Below are positions 24,304 to 32,532 of a DNA stretch of 64,000 nt, in pieces. A program made the translations under genes and the position numbers. The notes under the pieces were generated by a model. That model did not search any database. It had not been told where the DNA came from and saw only the letters and a program-made list of their open reading frames with translations. Origin of the DNA: an uncultured Clostridia bacterium (GTDB lineage Bacteria; Bacillota; Clostridia; Saccharofermentanales; DTU023); NCBI GenBank assembly GCA_946220865.1, contig CAMJYM010000002.1, forward strand, positions 77,705 through 141,704, read 5' to 3'. The number at the start of each line of letters is the position of its first letter. Position 1 is the stretch's first letter.

Positions 24304-25286
24304 TGTTAAGTAATCATGATTTACATGCGACCGCACTTACCCCTGTTCCCCAGCTTAAAAATCTCACAGAGCTAAAGGAAGAGGATTTATTCAGCAAAGT
24401 TTCCTATAATCCGGAAGCGGGAGAAATAGGAGGTTATTCCGGCTACTCCTATTGGAAATCGGTATGGACGACTTTTCTTCACAATAAACTTGCGGTGGCC
24501 CTGCTGATCGTTTTTCTTGCCGTCTTCGTCTTTACATTTATTGCCGGCCCCATCGGAAAATATCAATATGACGAACTGATCCCCGACAACAGCAAGATCT
24601 TCCTGCCCTCCAGCTCAGAATACTGGTTCGGCACGGACAATCTGGGGCGGGATTACTGGACGCAGGTCTGGTACGCGGCTCAAACATCCATCAAACTGGC
24701 TTTGACGGTCGGCCTGGGTGAAATTGTGCTGGGTGTGATCATCGGTCTGATCTGGGGATACGTCCGCAGCACCGACCGCTTTTTCACTGAACTTTACAAC
24801 ATTATTGATAACATTCCCACCATTATCTATATGACGCTGATCGCCCTCCTGATCGGCCGCAGTTTCTGGATTATGGCCATATCCCTGATTTTACTGGATT
24901 GGCTCTACACTGCACGCAATGTACGCAACCTGGTCATGGTTTACCGTGACCGTGAATATAATCTCGCCTCCCGCTGTCTGGGAACTAAAGTAAGCCGTAT
25001 CCTTTACCGGAACATTCTGCCCTACCTTGTCAGTGTGATCATTCTGCGTCTGGCCCTCAGTATTCCAGGGACCATCGCCTGGGAATCCACTCTCTCGTAT
25101 CTGGGGCTGGGCCTCGATATGAGCACCCCTTCACTGGGGATACTACTGCGCAATGCCAGAGCCTATTTTATTGATTACCCCCATCTTCTGATTTACCCCG
25201 CTGCGATCGTTTCTCTCATTACGATTACTTTCTACCTTGTAGGTAATGCTTTCGCCGATGCCAGCGATCCGCGCAATCACGTCTAG
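24303..25286 (+). CDS. Peptide ABC transporter permease (OppC/DppC-like)
   Basis: 327-residue partner permease. An N-terminal cytoplasmic extension of about 55 residues is followed by a helix (LAVALLIVFLAVFVFTFIAG), the OppC marker HxxGTDxxGRD-like segment YWFGTDNLGRDYWTQVWYAAQTSIKLALTV, and the docking loop NLVMVYRDREYNLASRCLGTKVSRILYRNILPYL. It starts with one-base overlap of the preceding stop (GGAGCACGCTGATG). It completes the membrane channel of the peptide importer. Confidence 0.94.
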   Translation: MLSNHDLHATALTPVPQLKNLTELKEEDLFSKVSYNPEAGEIGGYSGYSYWKSVWTTFLHNKLAVALLIVFLAVFVFTFIAGPIGKYQYDELIPDNSKIFLPSSSEYWFGTDNLGRDYWTQVWYAAQTSIKLALTVGLGEIVLGVIIGLIWGYVRSTDRFFTELYNIIDNIPTIIYMTLIALLIGRSFWIMAISLILLDWLYTARNVRNLVMVYRDREYNLASRCLGTKVSRILYRNILPYLVSVIILRLALSIPGTIAWESTLSYLGLGLDMSTPSLGILLRNARAYFIDYPHLLIYPAAIVSLITITFYLVGNAFADASDPRNHV

Positions 25287-25299
25287 AGGCACAAACAGA

Positions 25300-27621
25300 A
25301 TGAACAAGATTTCCAACAATAGGACTGTCCTGGCTCCTGCCGGGCAAGACTCCAAGTACAACAATCCGGATGATCATGTCGGAGAACAAGTTTCCGCCGG
25401 CAGTGAAACGAACGAAAGAGCCAAGGCTTCCGCGGATGGCCGCAAGCCGATACTGAGTGCACGTGATATCGAGGTACAGTTTTCTCTCCGGGGAGATCTG
25501 CTGACCGCGATCCGCGGCTGCTCCCTGGACCTCTATGAAGGAGAAACTCTGGCCATAGTGGGTGAGTCCGGTGCAGGTAAAAGTGTTTTTACCAAGTGTT
25601 TTGTAGGCATGCTGGACAAAAACGGCAAAATCAGCAAAGGCAGCATCGAATTTGAGGGCGAAGACCTTGCAAGGCTGGACTCCAATAGTAAGAGATGGCT
25701 CAACATCCGGGGCAAAAAAATCGGTATGGTCATGCAGGATCCAATGACTTCACTTAATCCCCTCATGAGCATCGGCAAACAAATCGAAGAATCCATCCGT
25801 CTGCATCAAGGAAAACATGGCCTGGCTGCGAAAAAAGAATGCCTGCGACTTTTGCAGACCGTTGGAATTAACGACGTGGAGAGGCGTTACCGTCAGCTGC
25901 CTCATGAACTTTCCGGCGGTATGAGGCAGCGCGTAGTCATTGCCATTGCGATTGCCGCTCAGCCGAAGATACTCATCTGTGACGAACCGACTACTGCTTT
26001 GGACGTGACCATTCAGGCTCAGATTCTTGAATTGATTCGTGACCTGCAAAAAAAATTGAATATGACCATTTTGTACATCACACATGATCTCGGTGTTGTC
26101 GCCCATGTAGCTGATCGCATCTGTGTCATGTATGCTGGTCAAATTATTGAAGAAGGCCTGGCAGACGAGATCTTTTATAATTCCTGGCATCCTTATACCT
26201 GGGCCTTAATGGGAGCGATGCCTCAGCTCGCGCAGAAAAATCAACTGCTTCCGTCCATCGATGGAACACCGCCTAACTTATTCAACAAAATCAACGGTGA
26301 TGCCTTTGCTCCGCGCAATAAGCAGGCTTTAAAGATTGATTTTCTAGCCGAAGCTCCAGTCTGGAGCCTTTCCCCAACACATAAAGTTCGAAGCTGGCAG
26401 TTGGATCCACGTGCTCCGGAAATTTATCAACCAGAACATGTGCGCAATCTGACATCTTTAATTCGCCGCCAGCTATCACGAAGCCAGGCCTTAGACACTG
26501 AAACAGAAGGCTGCGAAAAAGCCGAAGTGAAAGCCCAGGTGAATAAACCGGCACAAAATCATCAGGATGCCTGGCAGAAAGAGCAGAGGAATTTAACAGA
26601 GCCTGCAAATGAGCCTTCCATTACTCAAATCATCGTCAGCGAAAAGGCCAAAGCGATTGCCGATGCAGGAGCAGCAAGAGCCGATCTTCCTGTTTCCGAT
26701 AGGAAAAACGAAGTCCTTTTCGATCTGAAAAATGTGCAAATAGCCTTTGGAAAAGGCAAGAAAAAATTCGTCGCAGTTGACCAAATTAACTTTCAAATCT
26801 ACCGGGGTGAAACCTTCGCTCTTGTTGGAGAATCCGGCTCAGGCAAGACCACCATTGGACGTGCGCTCGTGCGGATCAATCCTCTGAGTCAGGGGGAAAT
26901 AAAATTTAAGGGACAGCGGATAAGCGGAAAAATTTCCAAAGAGCTCGATTTGGAGCTTATTCGTTCTTGCCAGATGATCTTTCAGGATCCCATGTCCTCT
27001 CTCAACGAACGGGCAAAAGTCGACTATATTGTTTCGGAAGGCCTGCTGAATCACCACATGTATAAAGACGAAGCTGAACGCCGAGATAAAGTGGCCAAAG
27101 CCCTCCGCGATGTGGGGTTGCTGCCTGAATTTGCCTCTCGTTTTCCTCACGAGTTTTCAGGGGGACAACGCCAGAGGATAGGGATTGCGCGCGCTCTTAT
27201 CATGGAGCCGGAATTTATCGTTGCCGATGAACCTATCTCTGCCTTGGATGTTTCGATCCGCGCACAGGTGCTCAATCTCATGAACAATCTGCGAGCAAGA
27301 TACGGGCTGACCTATCTCTTTATTGCACACGACCTCTCTGTCATACGCTTTATCTCGGACCGCGTCGCCGTGATTCACCAGGGCCGGATTGTCGAATTAG
27401 CAGAAACAGAGGAGCTCTTCAATCATCCTCTGCACCCGTATACCCAGGCTTTAATATCAGCTGTGCCGCTTCCGGATCCCAAGCTGGAAAAAGAAAAAAA
27501 GTTGCTGACCTACCAGCCTAAAGTACATGCACAAGAACTAAGCTGGCAAGAGCTACGTCCGGGACATTTTGTTTTAGCCTCGGAAAAAGATGCCGAAGAC
27601 TGGTTAAAGAAAGATCTCTGA
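25300..27621 (+). CDS. Fused peptide ABC transporter ATPase (OppD-OppF in one chain)
   Basis: 773-residue protein containing both nucleotide-binding subunits that normally are separate OppD and OppF. Domain 1: Walker A GESGAGKS (about 88), signature LSGGMRQR (about 204), Walker B ILICDEPTTALD, H-switch ITHDLGVV, then an OppD-type C-terminal region (WHPYTWALMGAMPQL). A polar linker of about 100 residues (about 390-475) follows, rich in Glu, Gln and Ala. Domain 2: Walker A GESGSGKT (about 510), signature FSGGQRQR (about 619), Walker B FIVADEPISALD, H-switch IAHDLSVI. All motifs intact. The start at 25300 is preferred for spacing (13 bp after the permease stop); in-frame ATGs at 25246 and 25258 overlap the permease gene. 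Confidence 0.92.
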   Translation: MNKISNNRTVLAPAGQDSKYNNPDDHVGEQVSAGSETNERAKASADGRKPILSARDIEVQFSLRGDLLTAIRGCSLDLYEGETLAIVGESGAGKSVFTKCFVGMLDKNGKISKGSIEFEGEDLARLDSNSKRWLNIRGKKIGMVMQDPMTSLNPLMSIGKQIEESIRLHQGKHGLAAKKECLRLLQTVGINDVERRYRQLPHELSGGMRQRVVIAIAIAAQPKILICDEPTTALDVTIQAQILELIRDLQKKLNMTILYITHDLGVVAHVADRICVMYAGQIIEEGLADEIFYNSWHPYTWALMGAMPQLAQKNQLLPSIDGTPPNLFNKINGDAFAPRNKQALKIDFLAEAPVWSLSPTHKVRSWQLDPRAPEIYQPEHVRNLTSLIRRQLSRSQALDTETEGCEKAEVKAQVNKPAQNHQDAWQKEQRNLTEPANEPSITQIIVSEKAKAIADAGAARADLPVSDRKNEVLFDLKNVQIAFGKGKKKFVAVDQINFQIYRGETFALVGESGSGKTTIGRALVRINPLSQGEIKFKGQRISGKISKELDLELIRSCQMIFQDPMSSLNERAKVDYIVSEGLLNHHMYKDEAERRDKVAKALRDVGLLPEFASRFPHEFSGGQRQRIGIARALIMEPEFIVADEPISALDVSIRAQVLNLMNNLRARYGLTYLFIAHDLSVIRFISDRVAVIHQGRIVELAETEELFNHPLHPYTQALISAVPLPDPKLEKEKKLLTYQPKVHAQELSWQELRPGHFVLASEKDAEDWLKKDL

Positions 27622-27710
27622 GGATAACAGAATTTTTAAGATTGATACGAAGATAACTCGGCTTCTTTAATGAATGCAAGATGTTAGAAAATTTAGAAAT
27701 GAGGAATACC

Positions 27711-28754
27711 ATGGACAAAGAATTCTTGATGAAAATGCTTCAAACAAATTCTGTAAGCGGCGGTGAAATCGAGCTGCAAAGAAAAATGCTGGAACATATC
27801 AAAAAGTTGGGCTTTCTTGCGCAGACTGATCCTTCAGGCAATGTCTATGCCCGTTTAAATCCAGAAAAAAAATTGCAATTTATGCTCTGCGGTCATATTG
27901 ATGAAATCGGTTACAGAGTCACCCATATTGATGATCAAGGTTATATTCATGTAGGGAAAGCAGGTTATGTCCGTTTTGAACTTGCTCAGGGTAAACGCTG
28001 CATTATCAAGGGTAAAAAAGATGTTCCGGCAGTGATGGGCCTTATCCTGGAAAAGGGGGAAGTGAAAAAAGATCCTCAATTAAACGAACTCTATTTGGAT
28101 GCGGGTTTTAAGAGTCGCGAGGATGCATTGAGACTTGTTACTCCAGGGGATTTTGTAACTTATTCCTATACTGTTGATGAATTGGAAAATAATCGGCTTG
28201 CCGGTAGAGCTTGTGATAACCGACTGGGAGCATTTGCCGTTATTGAAGCCCTCGCACGTGCCCGCGAAAAGGGAGCAAGCTGCGGCTTGGCTACAGTGAC
28301 TACTGTAGGTGAAGAAACCACTATGCGTGGAGCCTATTATGCCGCCAACAGACTTAAGCCCGCCTGTGCCATTGCTGTCGACGTCATGCATACTTCTGAC
28401 TATGCTGGTTTTTTGCCTGAACGATTTGGAAAAATCGATCTGGGCGGCGGACCGGTTCTCTGCCACAGTTCCTTTTCCAATGAAAAAATAAATAAAGGTT
28501 TAAAAGAAGCCGCAGACCGACTTAAGATCAAATTACAAATTGAAGTTGCCTGCGGGGTCAGCGGAACAGATGCTGACAAAACCAATCAGAGTTTTGAAGG
28601 CATTCCTTCGACAACCTTCTCTATTCCCCTCCGCTACATGCACAGTCCCAGCGAAGTCTGCTCCCTTAACGATGTAGAAGAAACCATCGAAGTTCTTGCA
28701 GAATTTCTCTCACATGTCGACGAGGAATTTAACCCTGATCCTTTTCAGGAATAA
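27711..28754 (+). CDS. M42-family metallo-aminopeptidase
   Basis: 347-residue cytosolic M42 glutamyl-aminopeptidase/endoglucanase-type peptidase. The start at 27711 follows GAGGAATACC. Metal and catalytic motifs: GHIDEIGYRV (first His), RACDNRLGAFAV (bridging Asp), GEETTMRGA (catalytic Glu plus Glu ligand), AIAVDVMHTSD (Asp ligand) and MHSPSEVCSLNDVEE (last His). It forms large dodecamers that trim peptides. It sits 89 bp behind the peptide importer operon, so imported peptides would be degraded by it; some read-through from the operon is likely. Codon and base use are slightly more AT-rich than the transporter. Confidence 0.94.
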   Translation: MDKEFLMKMLQTNSVSGGEIELQRKMLEHIKKLGFLAQTDPSGNVYARLNPEKKLQFMLCGHIDEIGYRVTHIDDQGYIHVGKAGYVRFELAQGKRCIIKGKKDVPAVMGLILEKGEVKKDPQLNELYLDAGFKSREDALRLVTPGDFVTYSYTVDELENNRLAGRACDNRLGAFAVIEALARAREKGASCGLATVTTVGEETTMRGAYYAANRLKPACAIAVDVMHTSDYAGFLPERFGKIDLGGGPVLCHSSFSNEKINKGLKEAADRLKIKLQIEVACGVSGTDADKTNQSFEGIPSTTFSIPLRYMHSPSEVCSLNDVEETIEVLAEFLSHVDEEFNPDPFQE

Positions 28755-28922
28755 GATCACTCCATAACATTTTACAAGAGGGCATTGGTTGTGCACCTGC
28801 TTTCTTTGTGTGCAAAAATATTAACAGCAACCTTCTGTTGATCCTGAATTTTGATTAGGAAGCTGCCCTATAGCATTAACATATCCATTTGGCTAATAGG
28901 CTAATCGTGATTGTATTCTTAA

Positions 28923-28960
28923 AAAAGCCGCCCCGGGAAGAGTATCCCGGAGCGGCTTTT
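28923..28960. terminator. Rho-independent terminator, possibly bidirectional
   Basis: AAAAAGCCGC-CCCGGGA pairs with TCCCGG-A-GCGGCTTTT around AGAGTA. The A-rich left and T-rich right arms let it act for the plus-strand peptidase unit and perhaps the minus-strand cyclophilin gene. The remaining 28755-28920 shows nothing I can support. Confidence 0.85.
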
Positions 28961-28996
28961 CGCTGCACAAAGCATTGAGCTAAATTTTGAAGATTT

Positions 28997-29083
28997 ACTG
29001 CTGCAAGATAAGTTTGTTAGGTTTGCCTGCCACAAGCGAAGTTTGTAAGAATTACCTGCCGCAAGTTAAGTGTTTTGTATTTT
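28997..29083. repeat. Three degenerate 29-bp tandem repeats
   Basis: Units at 28997-29025, 29026-29054 and 29055-29083 share the pattern C-C-T-G-C-C-(A/G)-C-A-A-G-N-N-A-A-G-T-N-T-(G/T)-T. The second and third match best in CCTGCCNCAAGNNAAGT. They end 14 bp before the last codon of the minus-strand cyclophilin gene. Three copies and no spacers, so not a CRISPR array. Confidence 0.6.
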
Positions 29084-29097
29084 CCCTGCAGGAAAGC

Positions 29098-30312
29098 CTA
29101 TTTTTTGTACTTTTCGAAACGGATGGTTACCATCTTGATGGGATCTTTCAGCGGTCTTGCCTCATCATCCGTCTTCTGGTTGGCAATTTTATCGACCACA
29201 TCCATGCCTTCGAAGACTTGCCCAATAACGACATGACGGAAATCCAGATGCGGCAATCCACCAATTTCCAGATATTTCTTTTCAACATTAAGAGGTAGAG
29301 AAGTCAGATCCAGATCAGTTTCACGAACTTTCGTATTTTGCACGATAAAAAACTGGTTTCCGTTGGTATTGGGTCCGGCATTGGCCAGAGAGAGCGCACC
29401 GCGGAAATTAAAGAGATTATCTGCGAATTCATCTTCAAAGGGTTCGCCAAAGAAAGAGAGTCCTTCCTCAGGTGTGTCGTTTTCTGCGCCACCCTGAATG
29501 ACAAATTCAGGAATAACACGATGAAAGAGCTTTCCATCATAAAAACCCTGCTTGGCCAGTCCCTTTAAATTTTCAATGGCTTTAGGGGCTTCCTCCGGGA
29601 AAATACGACATTTGATGTCCCCTGCGTCCGTCTCAATAATACAAATTTCCTCTCCCTCTTTTGGCGGCTCCAACTGTATCAACTCTACATCGGCCACATT
29701 AAGAGGCGTGCCCAGGTGCAGAACCTTCCAAATTTTCCAGTCCTTCTCTTCCGGACCGAGTTTAGCCATAGCCAAACGATCGGTATACATCCACTTCTCA
29801 CCATCTTTGCCTGGGATAAAATAAGTAAAAGCAGAAAGCGCCCGCATATTATAAAAAACTGGGCTCTCCTTCACCTGATAAAAAAGATCATTCGCAACAC
29901 TCAGCTCATCCAGCTTCTCAAAAGCTTTCAAGCGCTCAAAATAATCCAGAATTGACTGCTTATCCCTTGTTCCCTCAGCAATAAACTCACTGCCATCCTT
30001 ACCCTCCTTTAGCGCATCAAAGAGAGCCTGAAAAGTATCCGTCAATTCCTCGCGATCCCCACCATGACTGCGAAATTGGTGCAGCTGTGTTTCCGCTTCA
30101 AAGTCAGGCGGCTGGACCATAGGCTTCTCATCGGACTTTTCTGCAGGCTTTTCCGTGGATTGCTCAGTCGACTGTTCCATGGGTTTATCTGAGGACTCCT
30201 CGGACTGTTCTGAGGCCTTCTCTGTGGTCTTCTCCGCACTGACCATTAGACTGCATCCTAGAAGCAGCGCCAGAATGAGCAAAAAAGAAATAAAAATATG
30301 CTGTCGCTTCAT
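29098..30312 (-). CDS. Lipoprotein cyclophilin-type peptidyl-prolyl isomerase
   Basis: 404 residues from ATG 30312 (GAGGTG upstream). Signal peptide with lipobox LLLGCS (about Cys21), then a low-complexity Ser/Glu/Lys/Pro stalk of about 45 residues. Residues about 70-200 form an uncharacterised domain rich in Phe, Lys and Asp (EFIAEGTRDKQSILDYFERL to WKIWKVLHLGTP). The C-terminal half (about 225-395) is a cyclophilin with FHRVIPEFVIQGGAENDTPEEG and NGNQFFIVQN (Arg-Phe-Gln active-site positions R, F, Q present). It would fold exported proteins on the outer membrane face. Monocistronic. A TATAAT (30399-30394, minus strand) about 80 bp upstream is its probable -10. Confidence 0.9.
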   Translation of the reverse strand: MKRQHIFISFLLILALLLGCSLMVSAEKTTEKASEQSEESSDKPMEQSTEQSTEKPAEKSDEKPMVQPPDFEAETQLHQFRSHGGDREELTDTFQALFDALKEGKDGSEFIAEGTRDKQSILDYFERLKAFEKLDELSVANDLFYQVKESPVFYNMRALSAFTYFIPGKDGEKWMYTDRLAMAKLGPEEKDWKIWKVLHLGTPLNVADVELIQLEPPKEGEEICIIETDAGDIKCRIFPEEAPKAIENLKGLAKQGFYDGKLFHRVIPEFVIQGGAENDTPEEGLSFFGEPFEDEFADNLFNFRGALSLANAGPNTNGNQFFIVQNTKVRETDLDLTSLPLNVEKKYLEIGGLPHLDFRHVVIGQVFEGMDVVDKIANQKTDDEARPLKDPIKMVTIRFEKYKK

Positions 30313-30512
30313 AAAATACACCTCTTTCCAAAAAGTGAAGCAAGATCCGCGTAACCGTTCTGCACACATATACGGGTCTAGCTATTTTGTTTAATTATAC
30401 ACTAAAAGAGATATATTAACAGCATCAGCTGTTGTCCTTCACTTCCATACTCAACCCAGCCTCTTTTGATAAGTTTTTAGCATAAACAGAACTCATATTT
30501 ATATCAGGGTTA

Positions 30513-31505
30513 TTAGGATGCTTGATTATGTTTTCTAGAAGAAAAGATATTAGCGGCCATTACTGCAATAAGAACGAGGCCCCAGATTAAATTTTTGTAA
30601 TAGTCAGAGATGTTTGGAAACATGGCAAAGCCAGAGGACAAAGTTTGAAGAATAATCACCGAGAGAACAAGGCCAGAGACCTTCCCCGCACCTCCATTGG
30701 GGTTAACCCCCGCCAAAACACAAATCAGAATCGTTGGCATTAGATACGATTTCCCAAAGTCAGAACGAGCTGAGTTGAAATGACCACACATAAGCAGTCC
30801 TGATACTGCTGCAAAGCACCCACTGAGGGCGTAGGTTGTCATTGTAATTCTGTCAACATCAAGCCCGGAATAGCGTGCAGCAGTTTTGTTTGAACCAATC
30901 ATATAAATTTTATAACCGGAGGCAGTTTTTGTGAGCATAAACGCGACGAAACTTGCGCATAAGGCAAAAATGACAGTCGTAAGCGGTATAATACCCAGAA
31001 TCTGATAGCTGACTACATTATTCAATATTGGGGGAATGCCACTGATGGACGAACCTTTAGTCAATCCAACTGCAAGTCCTAAATAGATATCCGACGCTCC
31101 TAAGGTCGCTACCATAGCAGGAATACCAACCTTGGCAATAAGCAAGCCAGAAAAAGCACCGCAGATTGCACCGATAAACAGTGTTACAGCAACGGTAAAA
31201 AGAAAAATCAAGGTCTGTAATAAAATATTGGCATCAGAAGGCATCAGAGCCTTAAGCAGCATGCAGCCTAGTATCCCCGTCAAATCTGCCACAGCAACGA
31301 CGGTTAAATCTATGCCACCACTAATCATAGCAAGCATCATGCCTAAAGCCATGACGCCTAATTCGGGAAATAAATACGCGATCAAACGTATCTGTCCAGG
31401 CTGGATAGCAGAGCCATTGGTAAATATGGCCAGAACGAGCAAAGTCATGACTAAGATCGTTACCAAGCGAAAGTTATTGGTCCCTTTTTCAAATACCTTC
31501 TTCAT
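30513..31505 (-). CDS. Sugar ABC transporter permease (RbsC family), second permease
   Basis: 330-residue inner-membrane permease of the ribose/galactose-type family (BPD_transp_2) with eight to ten helices. ATG 31505 is chosen because it follows AAGGGG at 7 nt; an earlier ATG at 31523 has no ribosome-binding site. Family features: PELGVMALGMMLAMISGGIDLTV, LIAKVGIPAMVATLGASDIYLGLAVGL, ALSGCFAAVSGLLM, ILICVLAGVNPNGGAGKVSG. It overlaps the other permease gene by 17 bp. Last gene of the minus-strand sugar operon. The two permeases are clearly related and likely heterodimerise. Confidence 0.92.
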   Translation of the reverse strand: MKKVFEKGTNNFRLVTILVMTLLVLAIFTNGSAIQPGQIRLIAYLFPELGVMALGMMLAMISGGIDLTVVAVADLTGILGCMLLKALMPSDANILLQTLIFLFTVAVTLFIGAICGAFSGLLIAKVGIPAMVATLGASDIYLGLAVGLTKGSSISGIPPILNNVVSYQILGIIPLTTVIFALCASFVAFMLTKTASGYKIYMIGSNKTAARYSGLDVDRITMTTYALSGCFAAVSGLLMCGHFNSARSDFGKSYLMPTILICVLAGVNPNGGAGKVSGLVLSVIILQTLSSGFAMFPNISDYYKNLIWGLVLIAVMAANIFSSRKHNQAS

Positions 31506-32532
31506 GCTTGACCCCTTCTTCATGATCTGTCAGGACCTTGGAAGCCACTCGTTTCTGTGCAAGAACCTGCTTATAGGCCGTCATACTAACACCAACAATG
31601 ATGAGTACACCTGTCATTAACTTGCTCCAACTTGTGGGGATTCCTAATAGAATAAGATTATTGTGAATGATTTTCATCATAATAACCCCAAGAATTGTTC
31701 CTAAAACATTACCGTTCCCACCAGAGATACTAGCTCCACCGAGAACAACAGCAGCAATGACTGTCATTTCATATCCATCAAAAAAGTTAATCTGACACAT
31801 CCCCGACACCGTAACCTGCGTCAAGCCGGCAATTCCCCCCAGCATGCCACAGAAAGTAAATACAAAAATACGAATCAGGGCAACATTAAATCCGGCACGC
31901 TCTGCAGCAACTGGGTCACCACCGACTGCATATACTCCTCTTCCGAGCATAGTGTACCTGAGTATAAAGTGCACAATTAGCATGACGAAAAGCAAAATCA
32001 AAATAGATACGGGCATCGAGCTGCTAAGACCACTTGAAGTATCTGAAACAACAAAAAGATTGTTTTTTGACATTTTTTCAAGAGGTTCAGGCAATGCAGA
32101 AATAACATGGCTTTTGAGCACCCCTTGTGTAAATCCCGTAAAAATAGTGCAGGTTCCTAAAGTTATGATTAAGGTTGGTAATTTCATCCAAGCGGAAAGA
32201 AGTCCATTGATCAAACCTAAGATTGCACCTAATAAGGAAGCTAAGAAAAAGGCAAGAATGACAGGACCTGAATAATTCATTTCGCCAAGAAGGTTTGTTA
32301 TAAAGAACATGCATAACATACCTATATAGGGGAAAGACACGTCAATGTTGCCAGAAGCAATGACTATTAGAAGACCACAGGCCATAATCCCTGGGACAAC
32401 GATACTTCTTGCCATATCCACTAAATTGTTGGCCGTAAAAAACTGGCCGCTTTTCATCTGAATTAATACTGCAAAAAGGAGCAGAACTAATACGACGAAT
32501 AGCTCATTTCTATTTTTCAGTTTCTGAAGAAT
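31489..32532 (-). CDS. Sugar ABC transporter permease (RbsC family), first permease
   Basis: 347 residues from GTG 32532, which follows AGGAGG at good spacing; the upstream frame to 32580 lies inside the ATPase gene. Hallmarks: VVPGIMACGLLIVIASGNIDVSFPYIGM, MKLPTLIITLGTCTIFTGFTQG, AVGGDPVAAERAGFNV (the cytoplasmic docking region), VTVIAAVVLGGASISGGNGNVLGTILG. It starts 23 bp inside the ATPase gene's 3' end, so translation is coupled. It forms the channel with the following permease. Confidence 0.92.
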   Translation of the reverse strand: MLQKLKNRNELFVVLVLLLFAVLIQMKSGQFFTANNLVDMARSIVVPGIMACGLLIVIASGNIDVSFPYIGMLCMFFITNLLGEMNYSGPVILAFFLASLLGAILGLINGLLSAWMKLPTLIITLGTCTIFTGFTQGVLKSHVISALPEPLEKMSKNNLFVVSDTSSGLSSSMPVSILILLFVMLIVHFILRYTMLGRGVYAVGGDPVAAERAGFNVALIRIFVFTFCGMLGGIAGLTQVTVSGMCQINFFDGYEMTVIAAVVLGGASISGGNGNVLGTILGVIMMKIIHNNLILLGIPTSWSKLMTGVLIIVGVSMTAYKQVLAQKRVASKVLTDHEEGVKHEEGI

